Shown here: positions 30,295-40,957 of the stretch, in pieces
Numbering within the stretch: position 1 is the first letter of the stretch
Layout of the letters: each line of letters opens with the position of its first letter
DNA from: an uncultured Gammaproteobacteria bacterium
GTDB taxonomy: Bacteria; Pseudomonadota; Gammaproteobacteria; Pseudomonadales; Pseudohongiellaceae
Direction: 5' to 3'
NCBI GenBank assembly: GCA_913060695.1
Contig: CAJXUA010000004.1
Coordinates: 148,612-212,611 of the forward strand
Length of the DNA stretch: 64,000 nt
Made by a program: the position numbers and the translations under genes
Notes under the pieces: generated by a model
Databases searched by the model: none
The model's input: only the letters and a program-made list of their open reading frames with translations
Told to the model about the DNA's origin: nothing

Positions 30295-31233
30295 ATGACG
30301 GAACTAAAAGTGACAAGTAAAGAATCCATCGAACGCCTAGGTCGCGTTGGCGTGATCATGGGCGGAAACTCCGCCGAGCGCGAAGTTTCTCTCAAGAGCG
30401 GTCGTGCCGTTCTTGATGCCTTGCAAGCGGCTGGGGTCGATGCAGTTGGCATCGATGCAGCCCATGACTTGATCGCGCAGCTACAGGCCCAGTCTATTAC
30501 GCAGGTTTTCAATGTCTTGCATGGCCGCGGTGGCGAGGATGGGAAATTGCAGGGTCTGTTGGACTTCATGGGTATCCCCTATACCGGAAGTCGCGTACTG
30601 GGTTCGGCGTTAGCAATGGATAAGATTCGCACTAAATACATATGGCTACAGATCGGCCTGCCTACGCCCAATTTCACAGTACTAAGCGAGAAGAGTGAGT
30701 GGGAAGAGGTCGTTGCAAAATTGGGCAAGGCTGTAGTCAAGCCGGTGCGCGAAGGCTCCAGTATTGGCATATCCATCGTTGAGAGCGGGGCAGATATGCG
30801 CAGTGCCTTTGAGCGCGCACGTGCATTCGATCCAGAGGTGATGGCAGAGCAATACATCAATGGCACAGAGTTTACCGTGGCCATACTCAATGGTGAGGCT
30901 ATGCCTGTAATCGAGTTTCATACGCCACACAAATTCTATGATTACGATGCGAAGTATATCGCCAATGACACTCAGTACCTGTGCCCAGCTCCCTTGGATG
31001 CGGAAACGACTGCGTATCTACAAGACTTGTCCCTGCAAGCTTTTAACGCTGTCGGATGTGAAGGCTGGGGCCGCGTCGACATAATGCGCGATCAGCAGGG
31101 CAAGTTCTGGTTGCTGGAAGTCAATACTGTACCGGGAATGACCGATCATTCTTTAGTGCCGATGGCTGCTACAGCAAAGGGGCTAAGCTTTACGGAGTTA
31201 TTGCTACACATACTTGCGGCGAAGCCGCTTTAA
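30295..31233 (+). CDS. ddlB: D-alanine-D-alanine ligase
   Basis: This ATP-grasp enzyme makes the D-Ala-D-Ala dipeptide used by MurF. The product is 312 residues. Signature segments are VIMGGNSAEREVSLKSG, LHGRGGEDGKLQGLLDFMGIPYTGS, KPVREGSSIGIS and LLEVNTVPGMTDHSLVPMA. It lies 30 bp after murC and 18 bp before ftsQ, the usual dcw position. Confidence 0.98.
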   Translation: MTELKVTSKESIERLGRVGVIMGGNSAEREVSLKSGRAVLDALQAAGVDAVGIDAAHDLIAQLQAQSITQVFNVLHGRGGEDGKLQGLLDFMGIPYTGSRVLGSALAMDKIRTKYIWLQIGLPTPNFTVLSEKSEWEEVVAKLGKAVVKPVREGSSIGISIVESGADMRSAFERARAFDPEVMAEQYINGTEFTVAILNGEAMPVIEFHTPHKFYDYDAKYIANDTQYLCPAPLDAETTAYLQDLSLQAFNAVGCEGWGRVDIMRDQQGKFWLLEVNTVPGMTDHSLVPMAATAKGLSFTELLLHILAAKPL

Positions 31234-31251
31234 CCGAGCATTAGGAAACTG

Positions 31252-32082
31252 ATGAGCAACGCGAACAACAGGCAAGGGTTTTCAGCACACGGCGGAATGC
31301 GCGACGTTCCACGCGGCGCTGTGTCTTTGAAAAAGGCGGCTCCTGTCGCGGCTGAATCTTCGCGTAAGAACTATGCGGGGGTCTTGCTGCTAGTGCTCTT
31401 CCTGTGCAGCGCAGTGCTGTTTACGCAGAACCGTGAACAGATCAATGGCTACATCAATAAACCCATTCGGGTAGTGCAGATGGCTAACCCACTGCAGCGT
31501 GCTAATGAGCATAGCGTGCGTGCCGCTTTAGCTGCGCATTTGGATGGCGGATTTTTCGCATTGGATGTACAGGCGATAAAAGAACAGTTAGAGGCGAACC
31601 CTTGGGTAGAGAAGGCGGTGATAACGCGTATTTGGCCAGACACTCTTTCCGTTGCGATCACCGAAGAGATAGCGATCGCAAGATGGGGCGATAAGCGACT
31701 ATTGAATCAATACGGAGAATCCTTCGCGCCGGAGTTGCAAGAGGACGATCAGACGCTGCCGCTGCTAAACGGTCCTGAGGGAATGGAGCGCAAAGTGATG
31801 GAACAGTATCAGGTGTTCAGCCAGATGCTCTCGGACACAGGCCTGCGGGTGCGCGAGATTGAATTGAGCGAGCGCGGTAGCTGGACTCTACGCATGGACA
31901 ACGATCTTTCAGTGAGTATAGGGCGCAGTAATGTGATGGAAAGAGTGCAGCGTTTCGTTAAGTTCTACCAGCACCATCTCAATGAGCAGGTAGCGAGCGT
32001 CGCCGCTATAGACTTGCGCTACAACAATGGAATTTCAATCAGAAACAAGACAGATATGCCAGTCGGAGTTGCTTCGAAATGA
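31252..32082 (+). CDS. ftsQ: Cell division protein FtsQ
   Basis: FtsQ is a bitopic hub that links early and late division proteins. The product is 276 residues. A cytoplasmic tail of about 40 residues precedes one transmembrane helix (about 42-58), then a POTRA domain (about 67-140, beginning IRVVQMANPLQ) and a beta domain (about 140-265). The gap to ftsA is 67 bp. Confidence 0.96.
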   Translation: MSNANNRQGFSAHGGMRDVPRGAVSLKKAAPVAAESSRKNYAGVLLLVLFLCSAVLFTQNREQINGYINKPIRVVQMANPLQRANEHSVRAALAAHLDGGFFALDVQAIKEQLEANPWVEKAVITRIWPDTLSVAITEEIAIARWGDKRLLNQYGESFAPELQEDDQTLPLLNGPEGMERKVMEQYQVFSQMLSDTGLRVREIELSERGSWTLRMDNDLSVSIGRSNVMERVQRFVKFYQHHLNEQVASVAAIDLRYNNGISIRNKTDMPVGVASK

Positions 32083-32149
32083 ACACAGCAAGAGTTTTAA
32101 AAGTTGACGGCGAAGTGATGAATTCACGAGTAGCAGGAGTACGCGGACT

Positions 32150-33385
32150 ATGAGCGAAACAGCACGCGGTAATCTAATCGTCGGCTTAGACATTGGCACG
32201 TCCAAAGTCGTGGCGATTGTTGGCGATATTAAAGCGGATGGGAGCCTCGATATCGTGGGGATCGGTAGCCATCGCTCGCGCGGTCTTAAGAAGGGCACGG
32301 TCGTCAATATCGAATCGACTGTCGAGTCTATTCAGCGCGCTATCGAAGAAGCTGAACTCATGGCGGGCTGTCAGATTCATTCCGTCTATGCAGGCATTGC
32401 GGGCAGTCATATCCGCAGCATGAACTCACACGGTATCGTCGCGATACGCGATGGCGAAGTGACCCGTGCCGACATAGAGCGCGTGATAGACGCTGCTCAG
32501 GCGGTGGCGATTCCAGCAGACCAGAAAGTACTGCACATCCTGCCACAGGAATACATCATAGATTCGCAGGAAGGGGTTAAGGAGCCACTGGGAATGTCGG
32601 GGGTGCGTCTAGAGGCGAAGGTGCACCTAGTGACTTGTGCAATCAACGCCGCGCAGAACATCGAGAAGTGCATTAAACGCTGTGGCCTGATTACCGAGGA
32701 GATAATTCTTGAGCAATTGGCCTCCAGCTATGCGGTGCTAACTGAGGACGAGAAGGAGTTGGGTGTCTGTCTAGTGGATATCGGTGGCGGTACTTCGGAT
32801 ATCGCAATATTTACAGAAGGTGCCATACGTCACACAGGCGTTATTCCCATTGCCGGCGACCAGGTGACGAACGATATCGCCATGGCTCTGCGAACGCCTA
32901 CCGAGAATGCCGACGAGATCAAGATTAAGTATGCCTGTGCCCTCACGCAGCTGGCGAATGTGGGCGAGACAATCAAGGTGCCGAGTGTTGGCGATCGTCC
33001 TCCGCGGGAGTTGTCACGACAAGCTTTGGCTGAGGTTGTAGAGCCGCGTTATGACGAGCTTTTCACACTGATTCGCGCTGAGCTACAGCGTAGTGGCTTC
33101 GAGAATCTTTTAGCCGCCGGCATCGTGCTTACCGGTGGTACTTCCAAGATGGAAGGGGTGGTTGAGTTGGCCGAGGAGATCTTCCACGCGCCAGTGCGAA
33201 TCGGTATTCCACAGAATGTAAAAGGTCTGTCGGACATCGTGCGAAACCCTATCTATTCCACCGGCGTAGGACTGCTGCTCTACGGTGTGAAGCAGCAACA
33301 GGACCGAGATACGCAAGCACCCAGTAAAGAAGTCAGAATTGGTTTAGGTGATCGAGTCAGCGCGTGGATAAAGAAGAATTTGTAA
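32150..33385 (+). CDS. ftsA: Cell division protein FtsA
   Basis: This actin-like ATPase tethers FtsZ to the membrane and recruits later division proteins. The product is 411 residues. The phosphate-1 motif is GLDIGTSKVVAIVG (about 13-26), the phosphate-2 region LVDIGGGTSDIAIF and the adenosine motif GIVLTGGTSKMEGV. The C-terminal amphipathic membrane-targeting helix is visible as RVSAWIKKNL. Confidence 0.98.
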   Translation: MSETARGNLIVGLDIGTSKVVAIVGDIKADGSLDIVGIGSHRSRGLKKGTVVNIESTVESIQRAIEEAELMAGCQIHSVYAGIAGSHIRSMNSHGIVAIRDGEVTRADIERVIDAAQAVAIPADQKVLHILPQEYIIDSQEGVKEPLGMSGVRLEAKVHLVTCAINAAQNIEKCIKRCGLITEEIILEQLASSYAVLTEDEKELGVCLVDIGGGTSDIAIFTEGAIRHTGVIPIAGDQVTNDIAMALRTPTENADEIKIKYACALTQLANVGETIKVPSVGDRPPRELSRQALAEVVEPRYDELFTLIRAELQRSGFENLLAAGIVLTGGTSKMEGVVELAEEIFHAPVRIGIPQNVKGLSDIVRNPIYSTGVGLLLYGVKQQQDRDTQAPSKEVRIGLGDRVSAWIKKNL

Positions 33386-33444
33386 TTCATTTTTTAAATT
33401 TTCAGTCAATAAAGTATTTCAAAATTTTGTAATTAAAATGAGTC

Positions 33445-33450
33445 AGGAGG
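33445..33450 (+). promoter_or_regulatory. ftsZ: Strong ribosome binding site of ftsZ
   Basis: A full AGGAGG lies four bases before the ftsZ ATG, preceded by about 55 bases of very A+T-rich sequence. This would give high translation of ftsZ relative to ftsA. A separate promoter in the A+T-rich stretch is possible but not clear. Confidence 0.75.
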
Positions 33451-33454
33451 CCGT

Positions 33455-34621
33455 ATGTTTGAATTAGTCGATAGCTTGCCACAAAATGCAGTAATCAAGG
33501 TGATCGGTGTAGGCGGCGGTGGTGGTAACGCAGTTCGTCACATGATCGCGAATCATATCGAAGGCGTTGAGTTTGTATGCGCCAACACAGATGCTCAAGC
33601 ATTAAGCAATCTGGGTGCTAAGACTCTTTTGCAGATGGGCAGCTGTGTTACTAAGGGTTTAGGCGCAGGCGCGAATCCGGAGATCGGTCGTCAGGCTGCT
33701 CTAGAGGATCGCGACGAGATTGCCGAGATTCTTGCGGGTGCCGACATGGTGTTTATTACTGCCGGCATGGGCGGTGGCACGGGAACTGGTGCGGCCCCGA
33801 TATTCGCAGAAGTAGCCAAAGAGATGGGAATTCTAACCGTTGCGGTAGTAACGCGGCCTTTCCCATTCGAGGGTAAGAAGCGCTCTTTGATCGCGGACCA
33901 AGGCATTCTTGAGCTCTCCGAGCATGTCGATTCTTTGATCACAATCCCCAACGAGAAACTGTTGGAAGTGCTAGGCAAGTCGGCGACTTTGCTTGATGCA
34001 TTCAAAGCCGCGAACGATGTGCTGCTTGGCGCTGTCAAAGGTATAGCGGATCTCATTATGCGTCCTGGCATGATCAACGTGGATTTTGCCGATGTGCGCA
34101 CAGTAATGTCAGAGATGGGCATGGCGATGATGGGCACCGGTTACGCCAGTGGCGAAGGCCGCGCGCGCGAAGCTGCAGAGTCTGCAATTCGTAGCCCCTT
34201 GTTGGAGGATGTTAATTTGCATGGCGCTCGCGGCATCTTGGTGAATATTACCGCTGGCGAGAATCTCTCGTTGGGTGAGTTCACAGAAGTGGGCGACACC
34301 ATCGAAGAATTTGCGTCCGACGATGCCACCGTTGTGGTGGGCACGGTAATCGATCCAAGCATGGGCGATGAAATCCGCGTGACTGTTGTAGCGACAGGTT
34401 TGGGCGAGCGCGCCGTAGCAAAGGCTGCGAAACCAGTTGAGAAGCCAGCACCTAAGGCTGTTGTAACTGATTATCGCCAGTTGGATCGTCCAGCCGCGCT
34501 GCGTTCACGTACAGCGTCTGCTCACACGATGCCACAGACTGGTCTTGCACGCGCAGTTGGGGCGGATACAGATATGGATTATCTCGATATCCCCGCTTTC
34601 CTACGTCGTCAAGCAGACTAA
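33455..34621 (+). CDS. ftsZ: Cell division protein FtsZ
   Basis: This tubulin-like GTPase forms the Z-ring. The product is 388 residues. The tubulin signature GGGTGTGA is near residue 108, with the synergy loop segment [11 protein letters not shown] near residue 208. A variable linker (about 318-370) leads to the conserved C-terminal peptide [14 protein letters not shown], which binds FtsA and ZipA. It ends the tight dcw cluster; lpxC follows after a 231-bp gap. Confidence 0.99.
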   Translation: MFELVDSLPQNAVIKVIGVGGGGGNAVRHMIANHIEGVEFVCANTDAQALSNLGAKTLLQMGSCVTKGLGAGANPEIGRQAALEDRDEIAEILAGADMVFITAGMGGGTGTGAAPIFAEVAKEMGILTVAVVTRPFPFEGKKRSLIADQGILELSEHVDSLITIPNEKLLEVLGKSATLLDAFKAANDVLLGAVKGIADLIMRPGMINVDFADVRTVMSEMGMAMMGTGYASGEGRAREAAESAIRSPLLEDVNLHGARGILVNITAGENLSLGEFTEVGDTIEEFASDDATVVVGTVIDPSMGDEIRVTVVATGLGERAVAKAAKPVEKPAPKAVVTDYRQLDRPAALRSRTASAHTMPQTGLARAVGADTDMDYLDIPAFLRRQAD

Positions 34622-34636
34622 GACTCCTGGGTTAAA

Positions 34637-34697
34637 GCCCTCAATGCGCAGCTTAATCTGCACTTGAGGGCCAAGGCGACGGACCGATATTGGGTCC
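34637..34697 (+). other. Two hairpins between ftsZ and lpxC
   Basis: GCCCTCAA (34637-34644) pairs with TTGAGGGC (34664-34671) with further inner pairing, and GGACC (34681-34685) pairs with GGTCC (34693-34697). Neither is followed by a clear T tract. They may end or attenuate dcw transcripts or stabilise the ftsZ 3' end. Confidence 0.45.
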
Positions 34698-34852
34698 TGT
34701 TTGGGTGTTTCTTAGACCATAGGCCTAGATGTTTTAGCTAGCTGTGCTGGTAGTGAAATGTTTGGGTTATGAATGGAATTTTGCTATGCTCCCGCCTGCA
34801 TTCGACCTTTGGGTCACGCAGGCATCACCTACAATCGGGAAAAGACAACGCT

Positions 34853-35764
34853 ATGCTTAATCAAAGAACATTGAAAAACGTTATTCGAGCCACAGGTGTG
34901 GGTTTGCATAATGGCGAGAAAGTCTACCTGACATTACGGCCTGCGCCGATCGACACGGGTATTGTGTTTACCCGTACTGACCTAGACCCAGTCGTGGAGA
35001 TCCCTGCCACTGCCGAGTATGTAGGGGACACCACGCTTTCGACGACTCTGGTTAAGGGCGATGTGCGCATCTCCACCATCGAGCACCTGATGTCGGCGAT
35101 GTCCGGCCTTGGGATCGATAATGCCTATATCGATGTAAGCGCACCGGAAGTCCCGATTATGGACGGCAGCGCTGGTCCATTTGTATTCCTAATACAGTCT
35201 GCAGGCATTGAAGAGCAGAAAGCCCTGAAGAAATTCATCCGCATCACCAAGCCACTGACCGTCTCCGATGGCGATAAGTCCGTGAGTCTAGAGCCTTTCG
35301 ATGGATTTAAGGTCAGCTATACTTTGCTTTACGATCACCCTGTGTACCGCAAGTACACTAAGACTGCGAGTGTCGACTTCTCCAGCACCTCTTTCGTCAA
35401 AGAAGTGAGCCGCGCCAGAACCTTCGGATTTATGCATGAATTCGAGGAATTGCGTAACCGCAATCTGGCCTTGGGTGCGAGCATGGATAACGCCATCGCG
35501 GTAGGTGATTATAAGGTATTGAATGAAGACGGTTTACGCTACGAAGATGAATTCGTGAAGCACAAAATCCTCGACGCGATCGGCGATCTTTACATGATTG
35601 GCTTCAGCCTGATCGGAGAGTTCAAAGGATATAAATCTGGACACGCATTGAATAATGCATTATTAAGGTCCTTGGAAAATAACAAAGACGCCTGGGAAAT
35701 TGTCAGCTTCGACACTGATGCGCACGTACCGATCTCTTATATGAAACCGGTATTGGCTGCCTGA
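34853..35764 (+). CDS. lpxC: UDP-3-O-acyl-N-acetylglucosamine deacetylase LpxC
   Basis: This zinc enzyme catalyses the committed step of lipid A synthesis. The ATG at 34853 ([15 protein letters not shown]) is the standard start, giving 303 residues; the upstream in-frame extension is not family-like. Zinc ligands lie in [20 protein letters not shown] and in [15 protein letters not shown], and the catalytic region [10 protein letters not shown] follows. The position after ftsZ is conserved in gammaproteobacteria. Confidence 0.98.
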   Translation: MLNQRTLKNVIRATGVGLHNGEKVYLTLRPAPIDTGIVFTRTDLDPVVEIPATAEYVGDTTLSTTLVKGDVRISTIEHLMSAMSGLGIDNAYIDVSAPEVPIMDGSAGPFVFLIQSAGIEEQKALKKFIRITKPLTVSDGDKSVSLEPFDGFKVSYTLLYDHPVYRKYTKTASVDFSSTSFVKEVSRARTFGFMHEFEELRNRNLALGASMDNAIAVGDYKVLNEDGLRYEDEFVKHKILDAIGDLYMIGFSLIGEFKGYKSGHALNNALLRSLENNKDAWEIVSFDTDAHVPISYMKPVLAA

Positions 35765-35884
35765 TAGTTTTCTGTCACCGTGCTATATTTGTAACCCATT
35801 GATTTTTGGGTATAAGTTTGACGTCCGGCTGCATAAGCAAGCCTCAGGTGTTCTGAATCAAGACTTAAGAGAACGCCTAGACTC

Positions 35885-36814
35885 ATGAAATTGATATTAG
35901 TTGACCAGCGCCATGGTCAAACCCGAACGATCGTCCTCAAGGGGTGGCTCAAAGGCCTCCTCTCGATATGTATTCTTGGCGCGCCAGTCGCCTTCGGATA
36001 TCTCGGCTATCAATTCGCCGTCTCACAAGACCCCCACGAGTATTCCCACGAAACTACGCTCGCTTGGAACGAAAATCTTGCGAACCAGGCTGACGCGCTT
36101 GATCGTCTCAAGCGCGAGTCCGAGGAGCAACTAGAAGCCCTCACATTAAGACTCGCCATGTTGCAGGCCCGCCTATTACGCATGGAGGCCCTCGGTGAGC
36201 GCATTACTACCGTGGCCAAGCTCGATACTGGGGAGTTTAACTTCGCTAGCGAGCCCGCGGTCGGTGGCCCGCTTTTTTCAGACACCGTGCCCTATTCGCC
36301 ACCGGCCTTTATTGAGGCGATCGCAGAGCTAGAGCAGCAGATCGCAGATCGTGCTCAGCAATTGGAAATTCTCGAAGGCCTAATGACCGAGCGTCAGTTT
36401 GAGGCCGATATCTTCATTACAGGCCGTCCCGTTAAGCAGGGCTGGCTGTCTTCCCCCTTTGGTCGTCGCACAGATCCCTTCAATGGTCAGTTAGCTTGGC
36501 ACGCGGGCATCGATTTCGCGACAGGTGAGGCTGGCGAAGATGTAATCGCAGTTGCAGCCGGGGTAGTCACCGCTGCAGGCGAACGCCAAGGCTATGGCCT
36601 GACTGTCGATATCAATCACGGCAATGGCTATGTCACACGCTATGGCCACGCCGAGAAACTCCTCGTAGACGTTGGCGAAATAATTCAGAAAGGGCAGACT
36701 ATCGCACTTGTGGGCAGCACCGGTCGTTCGACTGGCCCGCACGTTCATTTCGAAGTCTATAAGCATGGCCGAGTCGTAGACCCTGCGTCCTATATACAGC
36801 GTACCGAACGCTAA
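35885..36814 (+). CDS. M23-family (LytM) peptidase or divisome regulator
   Basis: This 309-residue protein has one N-terminal transmembrane segment (about 22-43), a coiled-coil region (about 60-105) and a second short helical stretch. The C-terminal LytM/M23 domain (about 185-305) keeps the metal ligands H-x3-D in WHAGIDF and HVH in GPHVHFEV, so it is probably an active D,D-endopeptidase. Proteins of this type are found between lpxC and secA in pseudomonads and relatives. Its exact substrate is unknown. Confidence 0.88.
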   Translation: MKLILVDQRHGQTRTIVLKGWLKGLLSICILGAPVAFGYLGYQFAVSQDPHEYSHETTLAWNENLANQADALDRLKRESEEQLEALTLRLAMLQARLLRMEALGERITTVAKLDTGEFNFASEPAVGGPLFSDTVPYSPPAFIEAIAELEQQIADRAQQLEILEGLMTERQFEADIFITGRPVKQGWLSSPFGRRTDPFNGQLAWHAGIDFATGEAGEDVIAVAAGVVTAAGERQGYGLTVDINHGNGYVTRYGHAEKLLVDVGEIIQKGQTIALVGSTGRSTGPHVHFEVYKHGRVVDPASYIQRTER

Positions 36815-36940
36815 ACTCCCCTTATCCAGCAAGTTTGCGGAGCAATCACCAAGGTGTTGCTCTGTTTAACTGTGTCGTCAGGCTAAGTATTCGAGCCTCA
36901 CAACTCCATAATCCAGTTCAATAGATAAGTGAAATTCATC

Positions 36941-39721
36941 ATGAGCGTAAAACTCCTAAGAGCCATATTCGGTAGTAGCAATTCCAGGCAGCTTAAGCGA
37001 ATTCGAAAAATCGTAACTAAGATCAATGCGTTAGAGGATGGCTATGCGAGCCTTTCCGATGATGAGATTCGCGCTAAGACGGTCGAATTTAAAGAGCGCT
37101 ATGACAAGGGCGAGTCGCTGAGCTCGATTCTTCCAGAGGCCTTTGCCATCGTGCGCGAGGGTAGCAAGCGGGTCATGGGCATGCGGCATTTCGACGTGCA
37201 GATGATTGGCGGCATTGTATTGCACGAGGGCAATATTGCGGAGATGAAGACAGGGGAAGGTAAGACCCTTGTTGCAACGCTGCCAGCTTATCTGAATGGC
37301 CTGACGGGAGAGGGGGTCCATATCGTAACGGTTAACGACTACCTCGCCGAGCGCGACGCGAACTGGATGCGTCCCTTGTACGAATTCCTTGGCCTGAGTG
37401 TGGGCATTGTCATCTCTGGGCAGAGCCACGAGGTCAAGCAGGCGGCCTACAACTCCTCGATTAGCTACGGTACTAACAACGAGTTTGGTTTTGACTATCT
37501 GCGCGACAATATGGCCTTCCGTATGGAGGACAAGCTGCAGAAGAAGTTAAATTTCGCGATCGTCGACGAAGTGGACTCGATCTTGATCGATGAGGCGCGT
37601 ACCCCGCTAATTATCTCCGGTGCTGCTGAGGATAGTTCTCAGCTCTATATGGCGATTAATTCCCTCATACCGCGTCTCGAGAGAGGGGCGGGCAAGCCTG
37701 AAAAAGGGGGTTTCTCGATCGATCGCGATACCGAGTTCGTGGAGACCGGTCATTTCGTAATCGATGAGAAAACGCGCCAGGTAGAGCTCACAGAGTCTGG
37801 TCACGAATATGTGGAAGGCATGTTGAGTGAACAGAAACTACTAGATGAGGGTGAGAGCCTCTATGCCGCGAAGAATCTTGGCCTACTGCATCATATTCAC
37901 TCTGCCTTGAAGGCCCATTATTTGTTCAATAAGGATGTCGAGTACATCGTCCAGAACAACAAGATTGTGCTGATCGACGAGCATACGGGGCGTACGATGG
38001 AGGGGCGTCGCCTTTCCGAAGGCCTGCATCAGGCAATCGAGGCGAAAGAAGGACTCGATATCCAAAGCGAGAGTCAGACACTAGCCTCAACGACGTTCCA
38101 GAACTACTTCCGCCTGTACAAGAACTTAAGTGGTATGACTGGCACGGCGGATACCGAGGCCTTCGAATTCAAGCAGATTTACAATCTTGACGTTGTCGTA
38201 ATTCCCTCGAATAAGCCGCTCGTTCGCCAGGACAAAAATGACCTGATCTATCTCTCTATCGAAGAGAAGTTCGAGGCCATCGTGAAAGATATTACGGAGA
38301 TCAGTGCGAAAGGCGCGCCAGTGCTAGTAGGTACTGCATCAATCGATACCTCCGAGATACTGTCAAACTTCCTCAAGAAGGAGAAAATCGTTCACGAAGT
38401 TTTGAATGCGAAATTCCACGAGAGAGAGGCGCAGATTATCGCGCAGGCGGGTCGTCCAGGCGTCGTCACTATTGCCACCAACATGGCAGGCCGTGGTACG
38501 GATATCGTGTTGGGGGGTAATTGGGAGCACGAGGTTGCAGGGCTAGATAACCCAACGCCGGAGCAGATCGAGCAAGCGAAGCAAGAATGGCATAAGCGTC
38601 ACCAGCAAGTACTGGATGCGGGCGGTTTGCACATCATTGGCACAGAGCGCCATGAGTCACGCCGCATCGACAATCAGTTGCGCGGTCGCTCGGGCAGGCA
38701 GGGTGACCCTGGTTATTCGCGCTTCTACTTGTCCCTAGAGGACAATCTGATGCGTATCTTCGCGTCGGAACGCGTGAAGAATTTCATGCAGGCCTTGGGC
38801 ATGGAGCGGGGCGAGGCTATCGAGCACGGCATGGTCTCCAAGTCTATCGAGAAGGCGCAGCGCAAAGTAGAAGGGCGCAACTTCGATATTCGTAAACAAC
38901 TCCTGGAATACGACAATGTGGCGAATGATCAGCGCACAATCGTCTATCGCCAGCGCAATGAGTTGATGGCGAGCGATGATATTTCGGAGCTGATCGGCAA
39001 TATGCGCAATGAAGTTGGCAATGAGATTGTAAGCTCACATATTCCACCACAGAGCATTCCTGAGCAGTGGGATATCGAGGGGCTAGAGCAGGGTATAGAG
39101 GCACAGTTCGGCCGCAAGCTTCCTATCCAGCAATGGTTGGATGAGGACGAGAAACTGTTCGAGGAAACCCTGCGCGAGCGAATCGTTGCAGTACTGAACG
39201 AGGACTATGAGAATAAGTCCGCCTTGGTGGGTGAGAAGATGCGCCTGCTAGAGAAGCAGATCGTATTGCAAATTCTCGACAATCTCTGGAAGGAGCATTT
39301 GGCGTCGATGGATCAATTGCGTCAGGGTATTTTCCTGCGCGGCTATGCGGGTAAAAACCCGAAGCAGGAGTATAAGCGCGAGGCGTTCGAGCTGTTCCAA
39401 CAACTCCTGTCTAATCTTCAACACGAGGTCATACGCTTCTTGAGTCATGTGAAGATTCGCACTACCGAGGAGATTGACGAGATTGAGAAACAACGCGAGG
39501 CAGAGCGCGCGCGTGAGAAAATGCTGTTCCAGCACGCTGAGACTGCATCGCTTGCGCAAGAGGCCTCGGCCTCTGCAGCGGAATCTGGAGGGCAGGGTGC
39601 AGGCCCCGCTGGCGTTGAGAAGACGCCATTCGTGCGGGATGGTCAAAAAGTCGGCCGTAACGATCCCTGCTATTGTGGCTCGGGCAAAAAATTCAAACAA
39701 TGTCACGGCAAGCTGAGTTAA
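36941..39721 (+). CDS. secA: Preprotein translocase ATPase SecA
   Basis: SecA drives protein export through SecYEG. From the ATG at 36941 ([11 protein letters not shown]) the product is 926 residues; the frame is also open from a GTG four codons earlier. Motifs include Walker [46 protein letters not shown] and the arginine-finger region [13 protein letters not shown]. The C-terminal SEC-C zinc motif is [17 protein letters not shown]. argJ begins 5 bp after the stop. Confidence 0.98.
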   Translation: MSVKLLRAIFGSSNSRQLKRIRKIVTKINALEDGYASLSDDEIRAKTVEFKERYDKGESLSSILPEAFAIVREGSKRVMGMRHFDVQMIGGIVLHEGNIAEMKTGEGKTLVATLPAYLNGLTGEGVHIVTVNDYLAERDANWMRPLYEFLGLSVGIVISGQSHEVKQAAYNSSISYGTNNEFGFDYLRDNMAFRMEDKLQKKLNFAIVDEVDSILIDEARTPLIISGAAEDSSQLYMAINSLIPRLERGAGKPEKGGFSIDRDTEFVETGHFVIDEKTRQVELTESGHEYVEGMLSEQKLLDEGESLYAAKNLGLLHHIHSALKAHYLFNKDVEYIVQNNKIVLIDEHTGRTMEGRRLSEGLHQAIEAKEGLDIQSESQTLASTTFQNYFRLYKNLSGMTGTADTEAFEFKQIYNLDVVVIPSNKPLVRQDKNDLIYLSIEEKFEAIVKDITEISAKGAPVLVGTASIDTSEILSNFLKKEKIVHEVLNAKFHEREAQIIAQAGRPGVVTIATNMAGRGTDIVLGGNWEHEVAGLDNPTPEQIEQAKQEWHKRHQQVLDAGGLHIIGTERHESRRIDNQLRGRSGRQGDPGYSRFYLSLEDNLMRIFASERVKNFMQALGMERGEAIEHGMVSKSIEKAQRKVEGRNFDIRKQLLEYDNVANDQRTIVYRQRNELMASDDISELIGNMRNEVGNEIVSSHIPPQSIPEQWDIEGLEQGIEAQFGRKLPIQQWLDEDEKLFEETLRERIVAVLNEDYENKSALVGEKMRLLEKQIVLQILDNLWKEHLASMDQLRQGIFLRGYAGKNPKQEYKREAFELFQQLLSNLQHEVIRFLSHVKIRTTEEIDEIEKQREAERAREKMLFQHAETASLAQEASASAAESGGQGAGPAGVEKTPFVRDGQKVGRNDPCYCGSGKKFKQCHGKLS

Positions 39722-39726
39722 GGACT

Positions 39727-40947
39727 ATGAGTAAACAAGAAATTAGTGCGCAGGATCTGCTGTCTGTACCGGGCGTGCGAGTAGCGGCGGTTGCTAGTCA
39801 TATTCGTTATGCGAACCGACTCGACTTAGTGTTGATCGAGCTGGCACAGGGCAGCACAGTTGCGGGGGTTTTTACACTCAACGCCTTCTGCGCCGCACCG
39901 GTGCATATCGCACGCAAACATTTGCTCACTAGTGGCGGTGCTATTCGCTACCTATTAGTGAACACGGGCAATGCGAACGCTGGAACTGGACAGCGCGGGC
40001 TCGATGATGCGCTCGCCTCCTGCGACTATGTGGCGAAACATGCAGGTGTGCCTGTCGATGCGGTACTCCCTTTCTCGACAGGCGTGATTGGTGAGAATCT
40101 CCCGATCGCGAAGATTGCCGCCGGTGTTCCGAATGCCTTTGCCGCACTCGGTGAGGATTGGCTGAATACAGCCAAAGGCATCATGACCACTGACACAGTC
40201 CCAAAAGCGCGCTCGGTGAAAATCGAGATTGGGGGCAAGCCTGTAGTGATTACAGGCATTACTAAAGGTGCGGGTATGATCAAGCCGAATATGGCGACGA
40301 TGCTCAGCTATGTGTTCACCGACGCCAAGATCGAGCAGAAAACCCTGCATGGTCTTCTTAGCCGTGTCGTCGATCAGTCCTTTAATCGCATAACAGTCGA
40401 TGGCGATACCTCGACGAATGATTGCTGTGTGCTCAGCGCTACCGGTCACAGCGGCGTGGATATTCAAGCCTCTGATGCTGCGGGTTTTGCCGCATTCGAA
40501 GAAGCCCTGCAAAGCCTTGTAAAGGAGCTGGCCAAAGACATCATTCGCGATGCCGAAGGCGCGAAGAAATTCGTGACAGTGGATATTCAAGGCGGTGGCA
40601 ACACCGATGAATGCCTCAAGGTGGCCTATGCCATTTCCGAGTCTCCACTTGTGAAGACCGCTCTTTCCGCCTCTGACCCGAACTGGGGGCGTATCCTCGC
40701 TGCGATTGGCCGTGCGGGAGTTCCCGAGCTCGACGTTAGCAAGATCAGCATCCATCTTGGCAAAGTCTGCATAGTAAGCAATGGCACTCTTGCCCCTAGC
40801 TATAGCGAGGCGCAGGGACAAGCAGAGATGAGTAAGCCCGAGATCGAAATCACGGTCGATCTCGCGCGCGGACAAGCCCGCGAGACTGTGTGGACCTCCG
40901 ATCTTTCCGAGGAATATGTCCGCATCAACGCCAGCTATCGAAGCTAG
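39727..40947 (+). CDS. argJ: Glutamate N-acetyltransferase / amino-acid acetyltransferase ArgJ
   Basis: ArgJ recycles the acetyl group from N-acetylornithine to glutamate in arginine synthesis and may also use acetyl-CoA. The ATG at 39727 gives 406 residues. The self-cleavage site is in KGAGMIKPNMATML, where the bond before the Thr is cut to form alpha and beta chains. Other family segments are NTGNANAGTG and DPNWGRILAAIGRAG. It is 5 bp after secA and 10 bp before the Nudix gene. Confidence 0.97.
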   Translation: MSKQEISAQDLLSVPGVRVAAVASHIRYANRLDLVLIELAQGSTVAGVFTLNAFCAAPVHIARKHLLTSGGAIRYLLVNTGNANAGTGQRGLDDALASCDYVAKHAGVPVDAVLPFSTGVIGENLPIAKIAAGVPNAFAALGEDWLNTAKGIMTTDTVPKARSVKIEIGGKPVVITGITKGAGMIKPNMATMLSYVFTDAKIEQKTLHGLLSRVVDQSFNRITVDGDTSTNDCCVLSATGHSGVDIQASDAAGFAAFEEALQSLVKELAKDIIRDAEGAKKFVTVDIQGGGNTDECLKVAYAISESPLVKTALSASDPNWGRILAAIGRAGVPELDVSKISIHLGKVCIVSNGTLAPSYSEAQGQAEMSKPEIEITVDLARGQARETVWTSDLSEEYVRINASYRS

Positions 40948-40957
40948 GCGAGGCGCT

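Noticed and set aside
39955-40875. A 306-codon open frame on the minus strand opposite argJ
   Set aside because: It lies wholly within argJ, has no recognisable domain and its composition follows the antisense of a conserved gene.
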